Below, piece by piece: positions 1-8,193 of a DNA stretch of 48,243 nt. The DNA lies in the NCBI GenBank assembly GCA_945860955.1, contig CAMATH010000059.1:1-48243 (forward strand), read 5' to 3'. The stretch is from Planctomicrobium piriforme. GTDB taxonomy: Bacteria; Planctomycetota; Planctomycetia; Planctomycetales; Planctomycetaceae. The notes beneath the pieces are model-generated. The model was not told the DNA's origin and did not search any database. It worked only from the letters and a program-made list of their open reading frames with translations. The position numbers and the translations under genes are program-made. How positions within the stretch are numbered: position 1 is the first letter of the stretch; the number at the start of each line of letters is the position of its first letter.

Positions 1-77
1 GGCGTCTGCTCCGCCGCCGGGATCTCGATTCCCGCGATGACGATCGGTTGGATTGGCTGGGGGTCTGACTGGCTCAT
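1..77 (-). CDS. N-terminal start of a leftward gene, possibly a succinylglutamate desuccinylase/aspartoacylase-family protein (partial)
   Basis: Reading leftward from an ATG at 77-75, the frame stays open to the window edge and begins MSQSDPQPIQPIVIAGIEIP. The pattern of a short polar start followed by a hydrophobic strand and I-E-I-P resembles the beginning of succinylglutamate desuccinylase/aspartoacylase-like metallohydrolases, but 25 residues are too few to be sure. A second ATG lies 7 bases upstream in another frame and gives a less protein-like product. The gene is divergent from the methylase that starts at 135, leaving only 57 bp between them. The family call is inference. Confidence 0.4.
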   Translation of the reverse strand, partial: MSQSDPQPIQPIVIAGIEIPAAEQT

Positions 78-134
78 GCGCCATACATTCCCCGAAAAAC
101 CGACTTTGAGTAAATACCAGTTTCCGAGGGGTTA

Positions 135-2672
135 TTGAGCAGTTACGCAGCTCTTCGCATCGTGACACAAGAGGTCGAAAGTGAAAGCACGCTCAAAACG
201 TCGCTCGCAACCCTTACCCGGGTACTCGACGTCGTACAATGGGAGACGATCAGCCAGGGAGAATCCGAAGCGTGGCTGTATTTCTACGAAGAGTTCCTCG
301 AAGTCTACGATAACTCGCTTCGAAAAAAGACTGGTTCCTATTACACGCCGCCGCAAGTTGTGAGCGCGATGGTGCGACTCGTCGACGAGGCACTGCAGAG
401 TCCGCGCCTATTCGGCCTCTCTGGCGGGCTGGCATCGAATGAAGTGACAGTTGCGGATCCAGCCGTCGGGACGGGTACGTTTATGCTCGGAACATTGCGC
501 AGAATCGCAGAGACGATCGCGGATCACGAAGGCGATGGCGCGGTACCAGGCGCGATCAATGCCGCGTTGGCTAGACTGATTGCGTTTGAGATGCAACTAG
601 GGCCGTTCGCTGTCGCGCAGCTTCGAATTCTGGCGGAAGTCAGCGCACTGACGAACGGGGCAGCAACGGTAACGCCACGGATGTTCGTGACGGACACGCT
701 CGGCGATCCTTTCGTCGAAGATGAATGGCTCCCCAATACATACGCTCCGATTGCCGAATCACGACAACGGGCGAACGAAATCAAAAAACGAGAGAAAATA
801 ACCGTCGTACTTGGCAATCCGCCCTACAAGGAGAAAGCCATGGGACTCGGAGCATGGGTCGAAAAGGAACTCCTCAGTCGCTGGATGCCACCGTCTGTAT
901 GGGGGGTGAGTACGCATGCCAAGCATCTCCGCAATCTCTATATCTACTTCTGGCGATGGGCGACCTACAAGGTATTCGATCACGACCCGGATGCAGATAC
1001 GGGAATCGTCTGCTTCATCACAGTCGCAGGCTTCTTGAACGGTCCGGGGTTTCAGAGGATGCGAGAGTACCTGCGTCAACGTGCGAACGAAATCTGGGTA
1101 ATCGACTGCTCCCCGGAAGGACATCAGCCGGATGTCCCCACACGAATTTTCCAGGGCGTTCAACAGCCAGTCTGTATTGTCCTCGTGTCGCGAGTGCGCA
1201 GGGATGATTCAAACCCGGCCATCGTTCACTTTCGAGCTCTCCCACTGGGTTCCCGCGAGGGGAAATTTGACGCGATTTCGAAGATCGCCCTCGACGATGG
1301 AAACTGGGTGGAGTGCGCCACCGATTGGCGAGCCGCATTTCTGCCGGCCGCCACCGGTGAATGGTCGACGTTTCCGGCGCTGGAAGACTATTTCATTTAC
1401 AATGGCTCGGGGGTCATGCCGGGGCGAACTTGGGTCATTGCACCCGATTCCGCCACCCTCAATCGTCGTTGGGACCTGCTGGTTCATGCCCCAAAGGAGC
1501 AGATTGAAGACTTGTTTTACCCCCACCTTCGCAACGGTGAACCCGGCGACAAGCACAGCATGAAAACGGTCGCACAGGGGCTCGCGGGTCACGAGAGTCG
1601 CGCCCTGCCGGTAGCGAAAGATACGGGCGTGTGCATGAAGCCGGTTCGCTATGCATTTCGCTCTTTCGACCGGCAATGGATCATTCCGGACAGCCGCCTA
1701 ATCAACCAGCCCAACCCACAGCTCTGGGAATGGCATTCCGGATGCCAGGTGTATCTGACGGCGCTAAGCCGCACTTCTCCATCTGCCGGTCCGGCCGTAA
1801 CAATTACCTCATTGATTCCTGACCTCGATCATTTCAAGGGCTCATTCGGCGGACGTGTATTCCCGCTCTGGCAGGCGGCAGATGGTCGGATGTCGAACTT
1901 TCGGCCAGCACTTCTCAAATTCTTGAGCCAAAATTACGGCCAGCCGGTCAACGACGAGGACCTGATCGCGTATCTCGCTGCGGTTACCGCCAATCCCGCA
2001 TTTACACAACGATTCCAGCCTGACTTGGTTCAGCCAGGTTTGAGAGTTCCTCTGACCGCGGATGCCGACCTGTTCCGCGAAACTGTGCGACTGGGTCGCC
2101 ACGTGATCTGGCTGCACACGTTTGGCGAGCGGTTCACTGCACCCGCCGAGGGGCGTCCAAAGGGACCGCCACGACTCCCCAAAGTACAGGCCCCGCGCAT
2201 CCCAGCAGATGGAGCCATTCCCGACTCGCCGGATTCGATGCCGGAGATTATCGACTATGATGTTGCCCAGCAGCGGCTGCTGATCGGGGACGGCTACGTT
2301 GAACGCGTTTCACAAGCCGTCTGGAACTATGAAGTCTCTGGCAAGCAAATCCTCCGCCAGTGGTTCAGCTACCGACAAAAGGACCGCGAACGCCCCGTGA
2401 TGGGAGATCGACGCCCCCCGTCGAAACTTGAAGATATCAAAGCCGACCACTGGCTTGCCGAATATACGACTGATTTGATCGATTTGCTGAATGTCCTGGG
2501 GTTATTGGTTCAACTGGAGCCCCAGCAAGCAGCGCTGCTTGAGCGGATTTGTAGCGGGCGATTGTTTTCAGTCACCGAACTCAATGAGAAACACTCTCTG
2601 GAACGCCCCGCGCCACGGAAAGCAATGAAGCTGGCTCGCGGACAGCGGACCATGCTTGATGAAGAGGACTGA
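135..2672 (+). CDS. Type ISP-like DNA adenine methylase/specificity protein, probably 5'-truncated
   Basis: This is an N6-adenine DNA methyltransferase of the single-chain type ISP restriction-modification class. Motif I (SAM binding) is DPAVGTGTF at residues 108-116 and the catalytic NPPY motif is at 228-231. The conserved YFYEEFL...YYTP block that normally precedes motif I is at about 49-71. The long C-terminal half (about 390-800) matches the position of the target-recognition domain. Known single-chain members carry an Mrr-like nuclease and helicase, or at least a few hundred extra residues, before the methylase; here fewer than 50 residues precede YFYE. The start is a TTG at 135 and the frame is closed by a TAA at 111-113, so no longer version is possible. 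I see no separate restriction gene nearby. It could be an orphan methylase or a decayed R-M gene. Confidence 0.85.
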   Translation: MSSYAALRIVTQEVESESTLKTSLATLTRVLDVVQWETISQGESEAWLYFYEEFLEVYDNSLRKKTGSYYTPPQVVSAMVRLVDEALQSPRLFGLSGGLASNEVTVADPAVGTGTFMLGTLRRIAETIADHEGDGAVPGAINAALARLIAFEMQLGPFAVAQLRILAEVSALTNGAATVTPRMFVTDTLGDPFVEDEWLPNTYAPIAESRQRANEIKKREKITVVLGNPPYKEKAMGLGAWVEKELLSRWMPPSVWGVSTHAKHLRNLYIYFWRWATYKVFDHDPDADTGIVCFITVAGFLNGPGFQRMREYLRQRANEIWVIDCSPEGHQPDVPTRIFQGVQQPVCIVLVSRVRRDDSNPAIVHFRALPLGSREGKFDAISKIALDDGNWVECATDWRAAFLPAATGEWSTFPALEDYFIYNGSGVMPGRTWVIAPDSATLNRRWDLLVHAPKEQIEDLFYPHLRNGEPGDKHSMKTVAQGLAGHESRALPVAKDTGVCMKPVRYAFRSFDRQWIIPDSRLINQPNPQLWEWHSGCQVYLTALSRTSPSAGPAVTITSLIPDLDHFKGSFGGRVFPLWQAADGRMSNFRPALLKFLSQNYGQPVNDEDLIAYLAAVTANPAFTQRFQPDLVQPGLRVPLTADADLFRETVRLGRHVIWLHTFGERFTAPAEGRPKGPPRLPKVQAPRIPADGAIPDSPDSMPEIIDYDVAQQRLLIGDGYVERVSQAVWNYEVSGKQILRQWFSYRQKDRERPVMGDRRPPSKLEDIKADHWLAEYTTDLIDLLNVLGLLVQLEPQQAALLERICSGRLFSVTELNEKHSLERPAPRKAMKLARGQRTMLDEED

Positions 2673-2834
2673 TCAAACCGCGAATTGAACTGGCATCATC
2701 TCCCATTCGTCGTCGTGGGCGACGTTTCGGGCGATCGCGTTCTTCCTGGGATCGTGGTCGGATCGTCGAGATTGCGATTGTGACCGTTATTGCTTCCCCA
2801 CGATTTTCCGAGGCCTCTTTCGGCCGCGACTGGT
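2673..2834. other. Spacer between the methylase and a leftward small gene
   Basis: Nothing convincing was found. Reading frames here are open on several strands by GC bias only, with no recognisable protein. Confidence 0.4.
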
Positions 2835-3047
2835 TCAAACTGTTGTCGAGGCACACCCGGACGTCGTCGCAAAAAACTCGAGGATCCGCCCCCGCACTTC
2901 CGCCGGCAGGTCGGGCCAGCGAGAAATCAGATCGAGAATGCTGGAATCTGCTGCAATCGCATGCTCCAGTGCGTGCATCCGTGCGTGCATTGATTTGCGC
3001 GCCTCGGTTTCTCCCGATAAATTCGGGGGTGTTCGATTCCCATCCAC
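2835..3047 (-). CDS. Small planctomycete protein with a WPxLPxxxR-type C-terminus (70 aa)
   Basis: The product has a Met/His/Ala-rich middle (MHARMHALEHA) followed by a helix-like tail containing WPDLPAEVRGRILEF. From memory, short planctomycete proteins ending in a WPxLPExxRxxI motif are common next to integrases and in accessory DNA; I cannot run the search here. No catalytic motif is visible. Another leftward frame (3054-3272) ends 6 bases before this ATG, which could make a two-gene unit, but its codon use is less convincing and its start overlaps that of the rightward gene at 3271, so I do not call it. The function is unknown. Confidence 0.45.
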   Translation of the reverse strand: MDGNRTPPNLSGETEARKSMHARMHALEHAIAADSSILDLISRWPDLPAEVRGRILEFFATTSGCASTTV

Positions 3048-3270
3048 TTCCGTTCAGTTCGTCAAAAATGGCAACCCTATTTCCACGACGCAGCTTGAAT
3101 GGCGCGAATTGGCGGATATCGATTTGCATTGGGGCCGGGAGCGGTCGCGCGATCGGGTGGAAACGATTGGCCCGGACGTAGGAACGGTCTCTGGTGAGTT
3201 CCAGCCGGCCAGCGCGTTTGTCCGAACAAAAAGGATGCGTTCGTCCTCTTCGAAAACAGGAAGTTGAGCC

Positions 3271-3492
3271 ATGCCCGTACTCTTCGCCCAGGCCGCCGAC
3301 GATCAATTCGCACTCGCGCTTTGCGTGGGAGCCGTCCTTCTCTCCGCGGGCATCATGTTCGTGACTCCCGTCTTCACTCGCATGACCGGGCAGATCCGTC
3401 TTCACCAGCCCGAACAGACTCCCGAATGGTCGGCCGGTTCGGTTGGTGAGCTGGCGGTACAGGAAGTTCGTGTGAGCGAGAAGGCGGCGTAG
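3271..3492 (+). CDS. Small single-pass membrane protein (73 aa), function unknown
   Basis: The sequence has one hydrophobic helix (about residues 12-34, ALALCVGAVLLSAGIMFVTP) and a short polar C-terminal tail, so it should be a small membrane protein. Third codon positions are strongly G/C as in the neighbouring real genes. An AGGAAG sequence lies about 8 bases before the ATG and can serve as ribosome binding site. I recognise no family. Confidence 0.5.
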   Translation: MPVLFAQAADDQFALALCVGAVLLSAGIMFVTPVFTRMTGQIRLHQPEQTPEWSAGSVGELAVQEVRVSEKAA

Positions 3493-3514
3493 GTGGCGGG
3501 ATTGGGGCGGGGTT

Positions 3515-3539
3515 CAGGGAGTTGACGCTCCCCGCTCGC
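3515..3539 (+). repeat. Short dispersed palindromic repeat, copy 1
   Basis: Twenty-five bases (beginning CAGGGAGTTGACG) that reappear in variant form at 16426-16451. The core folds as GGGAG/CTCCC here and as GGGGC/GCCCC in the other copy, so both sides of the stem changed together. It lies 23 bases after the stop of the small membrane gene. Confidence 0.5.
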
Positions 3540-3641
3540 GTGGGTGAAACTCGAAAGTCTTTGAGACGACAATCGCTGGCACGTGTGTTACGATCCCGTG
3601 TCGTACCACTCCCGCGATCTCTCTGCTCTCGGAGACTGCTC

Positions 3642-6038
3642 ATGCCTGTTCGCCCTCGCTTGGCGCGTCTGTTTCTTGGGTTGATTCTGGCGCTCTCCCT
3701 CTTCGCGCCGACCCACGCCGCCGACGAGAAGCCGAAGGAGTTCTTGAAGATTGTCCGGGTCGAGGTTCAGCCGCTGGTGGCGGCGACGGAACGCCTGGTC
3801 GAAGCGTTGGACTTTGTGGGATCGCCGCTCTCCGACGCCGACAAGGCCAAACTGAAAGAGGCGGCCCGTGACGCCGATCCTCTGATCACCGTCGCGGCGA
3901 TCCAGAAGATCCTCGATCCCCTCTGTGTCGTTGGTGTGACCATCAACGCCGAGAGCCGGGTTTCGGTGATCGAAGGGCCGGCGAAGAAAGAGCTGACACA
4001 GCAGGGGTGGCGGACGTTCCTGGTGAAGGTGCAGAACCAGGCGGGGATCACTCCGGAACTCAAAATCGAAAGCCCCAATCTCGCGCCGTTGTACAAACGG
4101 AGCAGCGGTTCCCCCAACCCCAAACTCGAAGTGACGCCGGCCGACGTTCCCAACCGCTGGCTCGACGCGGCGTTTTTTAGCAGCCAGCCCCTCAAGCCAA
4201 CTCTATCGGGCCTGGAGCTGGAATATCGCGTGTTGCAGCTCTACAGTCGGGAGGTGGGGAAGCGGGAAGCGAGCCTGGGATTCAACGTCGGGCAGGGGAC
4301 ACAGGATATCGGCTTCCGCAACACGGTGCCGGTGCTGTTCAACTCGCTGCCGGCGGTGGAGCTGGTGCTGGGGGTTCGCGATTTTGACGGCAAGCCTTCG
4401 ACGGCGGCGTTTGTGTTTCGCGACAAACTGGGGCGGGTCTATCCCAACCCCGCGCGCCGGCTCGCTCCCGACTTCTTCTTTCACAATCAGATTTACCGTG
4501 CCGACGGCGAATCGATTCACCTGCCGCCGGGCGAATATCAGGTCGAAGTCTCGCGTGGTCCGGAATATCGCACCGCGAATCACACCATCACGGTGAAGGC
4601 GGGAGTCACCAGCCAGAAGCAGGATTTCCAGCTCAGTCGCTGGATTCACCCGGCGACCCGCGGCTGGTACTCGGGAGACCATCATGTTCACGCCGCTGGC
4701 TGCGCCCACTATGAAAACCCGACCGAGGGAGTCACGCCAGCCGACATGATGCGGCACATTCTGGGTGAAGACCTGAATGTGGGTTGCGTTCTCAGTTGGG
4801 GACCGTGCTGGTATACGCAGAAGCAGTATTTCGAAGGAAAGACATCGGCGTTGTCCCGTCCAAATTATCTGATGCGATACGACGTGGAGGTGAGTGGTTT
4901 TCCCTCATCGCACGCCGGCCATTTGTGTCTGTTGCGATTGACGGAAGACGACTACCCCGGTGCTGACTACATCGAACAGTGGCCAAGCTGGACACAGCCG
5001 GTCCTGGCCTGGGGCAAAAAACAGGGGGGCATTGTGGGCTACAGCCACTCCGGCTGGGGACTGGAATTGCCCGACCTGATGCCCGATGGCACCCGGCAGT
5101 TTCGCGGTCGCAACCCGGCGGGATGGCAGGGAAAGGCGGCGGACAAACTCCCCGACCTGGCGATGCCCCGTTTTGACGGCATCGGGGCGAACGAGTACGT
5201 CGTGACCACCGCGACCGGTGTGTGTGATTTCATCTCCGCCGTCGACACTCCCCCGATCTGGGAGCTCAACGTCTGGTACCACACGTTGAACTGCGGGATG
5301 ACATCGCGAATCAGCGGTGAGACCGACTTCCCGTGCATCTATGGGGACAAAGTCGGTCTGGGTCGTATCTATGTAAAACTCGACAACAAGGAAGAGCTGA
5401 ACTACGACAACTGGGTGCTGGGGCTGAAGAATGGTCGCAGTTACTGCGGCGATGGTTTGAGTCACCTGCTCGATTTCAAGGTGAACGATGTCGCCGTGGG
5501 TGAACCGGGATCGGGAGGCAAGATCAGCACGTTGTCACTCGACAAGTCGGCGAAGGTCAAAGCGACATTCGATGTCGCCGCGTATTTGGCGAACGAAAAG
5601 CCAACGGCCGAGACGGAAGCGATTCGGAAGCGTCGACTCGATGAAAAGCCCTACTGGAGCCTGGAGCGGTCGCGGGTGAAAGAGTCGCGTGAAGTCCCTG
5701 TAGAAGTGATTGTCAACGGGGTGCCGGTCGCGACGAAGAGCATTCTGGCCGACGGTCGGAAGCAGTCGCTGTCATTCGATCTGGAGATCACCCAGTCGAG
5801 CTGGGTGGCGGTTCGGATTTTCCCCAGCGTGCATACGAATCCGATCTGGGTGGAAGTGGCGGGGGAACCGGTGCGGGCGAGTCGCAAGAGCGCTCAATGG
5901 TGTCTCGACGCGGTCGACGTCTGCTGGAATGCGAAGAAGGGGAACATTCGCGAAGCCGAACGAGCCGACGCGCAAGCGGCCTACGACGAAGCTCGCAAGA
6001 TCTACGGAAAGGTCAAGGACGAAGCGCAGGGGGAGTGA
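3642..6038 (+). CDS. Exported CehA/McbA-like PHP-type metallohydrolase (798 aa)
   Basis: The frame is open from 3522, but I place the start at the ATG at 3642. It follows GGAGA and opens a clear signal peptide (MPVRPRLARLFLGLILALSL, then FAPTHA before ADEK). The catalytic hallmark is GDHHVH near residues 345-350, the PHP-like metal-binding strand of the CehA/McbA family, followed by further His/Asp/Cys-rich segments (AAGCAHYENPTEG, GYSHSGWG). The first 300 or so residues look like beta-rich ligand or carrier domains. CehA/McbA proteins hydrolyse carbamates or related esters in some bacteria, but many family members have unknown substrates, so no substrate is claimed. It probably acts in the periplasm. 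No operon partner is visible: a 750-bp gap follows. Confidence 0.8.
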   Translation: MPVRPRLARLFLGLILALSLFAPTHAADEKPKEFLKIVRVEVQPLVAATERLVEALDFVGSPLSDADKAKLKEAARDADPLITVAAIQKILDPLCVVGVTINAESRVSVIEGPAKKELTQQGWRTFLVKVQNQAGITPELKIESPNLAPLYKRSSGSPNPKLEVTPADVPNRWLDAAFFSSQPLKPTLSGLELEYRVLQLYSREVGKREASLGFNVGQGTQDIGFRNTVPVLFNSLPAVELVLGVRDFDGKPSTAAFVFRDKLGRVYPNPARRLAPDFFFHNQIYRADGESIHLPPGEYQVEVSRGPEYRTANHTITVKAGVTSQKQDFQLSRWIHPATRGWYSGDHHVHAAGCAHYENPTEGVTPADMMRHILGEDLNVGCVLSWGPCWYTQKQYFEGKTSALSRPNYLMRYDVEVSGFPSSHAGHLCLLRLTEDDYPGADYIEQWPSWTQPVLAWGKKQGGIVGYSHSGWGLELPDLMPDGTRQFRGRNPAGWQGKAADKLPDLAMPRFDGIGANEYVVTTATGVCDFISAVDTPPIWELNVWYHTLNCGMTSRISGETDFPCIYGDKVGLGRIYVKLDNKEELNYDNWVLGLKNGRSYCGDGLSHLLDFKVNDVAVGEPGSGGKISTLSLDKSAKVKATFDVAAYLANEKPTAETEAIRKRRLDEKPYWSLERSRVKESREVPVEVIVNGVPVATKSILADGRKQSLSFDLEITQSSWVAVRIFPSVHTNPIWVEVAGEPVRASRKSAQWCLDAVDVCWNAKKGNIREAERADAQAAYDEARKIYGKVKDEAQGE

Positions 6039-6579
6039 CGGCTGCGGTGTGAGACAGGTCGAAGACACATCCGATCCCAACTTGCCAGAATTGAAAAGGC
6101 GAGGCTCGGGAAATGGCGTTCGCCGAGGAAAACGTGGAACAATTTGAGCCAATGTCGCGCGGCACCAGACTCAAACCCTCGACCTCAGTGTGCCAACCGA
6201 GTTGGAAATCGGTCAATGGAGCGCTTTTCGTTCCGCCAGCCTTCCCACTTGCGTCCGGATTCAATTCTGGCAGAAGTCTTCTGCTTGAATTTCTGGCGCA
6301 AATCTCATGTCAGTCCATGGCGATCGCCCAAAAGACCTTTGGGATTTGTGTATAAACGACAGGCTGCGACACCCGGCTACTTTATGGCATCCTCACCAGG
6401 CTGCGACCGGCGGCTGCGCCGCGCGGGAGGCTGAACTGTCGACCGTTGATTTTCGCGCAAGACAAGCGAAGCTGCGCACAACGGAAAATGGAACACTCAC
6501 TTCGAACCGATGGTTCGGCTTCTAAGCGTGAGGATCGCAAACCACGAATTCTTTTGGGGACGGATCCAAAGACGCGACA
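6039..6579. other. Non-coding stretch between convergent genes
   Basis: Short frames exist on both strands but none has a start with ribosome binding site, a recognisable motif or consistent codon bias. Base composition is slightly lower in GC than the flanking genes. It may hold decayed coding sequence. Confidence 0.4.
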
Positions 6580-6610
6580 AACCCCGGCGCAGAAAAACTG
6601 CGTCGGGGTT
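6580..6610 (-). terminator. Strong hairpin, likely terminator of the peptidyl-prolyl isomerase gene
   Basis: Thirteen-base arms (AACCCCGGCGCAG and CTGCGTCGGGGTT) close over a five-base A loop with one G-T wobble. It lies between convergent genes, about 180 bp beyond the stop of the leftward isomerase gene. The downstream U tract is weak on both strands, so termination by this hairpin is an inference. Confidence 0.5.
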
Positions 6611-6708
6611 CGCGGCAGAGGCGATCCCGGCAGCGGGTGAGATCGCTTCCGGGATCCACAGGAGTCTCTTCGTCGCGTAGCGCGACGTGCGTTGAAGTGG
6701 AACGAGCT

Positions 6709-6773
6709 GGCTGTTGACGCGTCCGACCGGCAACTGCGGTACATCCAGGCGAGCCGCTGAGCGTCTCGCCTAC
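6709..6773 (+). repeat. Dispersed palindromic repeat (GGCTGTTG...CTCGCCTAC), copy 1
   Basis: About 65 bases that match 37698-37767 with small indels: both start GGCTGTTG, contain TCCGACCGGCA, and end AGGCGAG-(11 bases)-CTCGCCT-AC. The two 7-base arms form a hairpin in both copies. This copy lies 19 bases past the isomerase stop codon; the other lies within the PSD1 coding sequence. Confidence 0.65.
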
Positions 6774-6792
6774 CACGAGTTCCCTGGTGCGA

Positions 6793-7965
6793 TCACTTGG
6801 TCGTCTTCGGCTTCGCGGCGGTCTTGGTTGTCGGCTTCGCGGGGCTGGCTTCTTCGGCACTCGCGCCGGTCACCTCATCCCCCTTGGCTCCCTTGCCGGC
6901 CGTCGCGCCCGCGGGACGAACAGCGCCCTTCTTGGCACCGGCCGACTTCTTGTCTCCACCCTGAACCGTCCCGGTGAGAATGTTCTCGACACGGGCGTCG
7001 TCTTTCAGGCCTTCGAACACTTTGGCGACCGACTGCTGAATCTTTTCTTCGGTGAGCTGTTCACGCAGAATGCCTTCGACATCCGCCAGATCCTTCACGA
7101 CCTGTTCGGTCCGGCCTTCACACAGCACAATCATGAACTGATTCACGCCCACCTGAACGACGGGGGAAATCTCCCCTTCCTTCATTTTGAAGACCACGTC
7201 TTCCAGCTTGTCGTTTCCGGCATATTTCGGAATCGGGGGAATCACACCGTCGAGCGAACGGCTGTTCGGGTCGATCGAGAATTCGCGGGCGAATCGGCCG
7301 AAGTCCTCGGGGGCGCCGGTGACTTTGGTGTGAACTTCGCGGGCGCGGCGGGGATTGTCGAGAACAATCGCCCGGGCTTTCACGCGGGGGCCGTAGTTCC
7401 GCACGAAGGCGTGCTGCAATTCCTTGTCGCCGATTTCGACTTTTTCACCCGCCAGCTTGCGCAGGGCGAGCATCGGCCAAATGATGTCGTTGTAGTACTG
7501 CGCCGGAGTCACGTTCCGCTCGGACTGCAGCATCTTCAGCCAGTTCTCTTCGTCGAGGTTGAACTTCTTGGCGATGCGGTTGACTTCGCCCTTCACTTCG
7601 GCTTCGCTGACCGAGATGCCGTGCTGGTCGCACGCCTGCTGAATGATGCGGCGGTTGATGAGATTGTCGAGGATCTCGGCACCATGCCGACGGACGCACT
7701 CTTGAGCGAGATCGTCGTAGGTGACTTTGTCGGTGGAACCGCCCGATTTAATGGTCGCGACGATCTTTTCGCGGGGGGCGGCGGATTCGGAGGAACGGTT
7801 GGCGGTGGCTTTGCCGGCACCGTCTTCCGAACGGGCTCCGGTGGGACGCATGAACTGGAACGCGACCCCGGCCCCCAGCAGGACGACCGCGGTGCCAGCG
7901 ACGGCCCAGGTCCAATTGCGTTTGCCACCAGCCGCGCCGGCGGTCGCGAGATTCTTCTCAACCAT
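6793..7965 (-). CDS. Membrane-anchored peptidyl-prolyl cis-trans isomerase, SurA/PrsA/PpiC type
   Basis: The protein begins with a short cytoplasmic tail and one membrane helix (about residues 18-37, TWAVAGTAVVLLGAGVAFQF), so it is anchored with its bulk outside the cytoplasm. Residues 70-170 form a SurA-N-like helical region (DLAQECVRRHGAEILDNLINRR). A parvulin-type rotamase domain follows at about 175-290, with the typical stretches REFSIDPNSRSLDG, IPP and MKEGEISPVVQV. The C-terminal 60 residues are Ala/Lys/Pro-rich and probably disordered. Such proteins help fold exported proteins. A large rightward open frame over the same DNA is an artefact of GC bias. The next leftward gene upstream is the surface protein, which could be a client, though that is only inference. 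Confidence 0.85.
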   Translation of the reverse strand: MVEKNLATAGAAGGKRNWTWAVAGTAVVLLGAGVAFQFMRPTGARSEDGAGKATANRSSESAAPREKIVATIKSGGSTDKVTYDDLAQECVRRHGAEILDNLINRRIIQQACDQHGISVSEAEVKGEVNRIAKKFNLDEENWLKMLQSERNVTPAQYYNDIIWPMLALRKLAGEKVEIGDKELQHAFVRNYGPRVKARAIVLDNPRRAREVHTKVTGAPEDFGRFAREFSIDPNSRSLDGVIPPIPKYAGNDKLEDVVFKMKEGEISPVVQVGVNQFMIVLCEGRTEQVVKDLADVEGILREQLTEEKIQQSVAKVFEGLKDDARVENILTGTVQGGDKKSAGAKKGAVRPAGATAGKGAKGDEVTGASAEEASPAKPTTKTAAKPKTTK

Positions 7966-8144
7966 GATTACGGTTCACTCCCTGAAAAACGCCCTGCCAG
8001 CGGGCCGGATTCTCTTCCCCTGGGTCGAGTGCCCATCCGTGGGCACGAGGGGGTCCGGCTTATAGGTGAACCGAAAAAACGGGTCAAGCGCGGTTTTTTG
8101 AAAACTTGAGTCTTTTTTGAGATTTTTCCGCATTGAAAATAAAA

Positions 8145-8167
8145 CTGGGGGGACACTTTCCCCCCAG
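8145..8167 (-). terminator. Rho-independent terminator of the surface-protein gene
   Basis: A perfect 9-bp stem (CTGGGGGGA / TCCCCCCAG) with a 5-base loop is followed, on the leftward strand, by TTTTATTTTC. It begins 27 bases past the stop codon of the surface-protein gene. This is a textbook intrinsic terminator and separates that gene from the isomerase gene transcribed in the same direction. Confidence 0.88.
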
Positions 8168-8193
8168 CTTACGAATTGGCACTCAAACAGGCG

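Noticed and set aside
3054-3272. 72-codon leftward frame next to the WPDLP-type small gene
   Set aside because: Its start overlaps the start of the rightward gene at 3271 and codon bias is intermediate; could be real but not supported enough.
6787-8109. 440-codon rightward frame over the isomerase gene
   Set aside because: It is the antisense frame of a clear PpiC-type protein and shows no domain.
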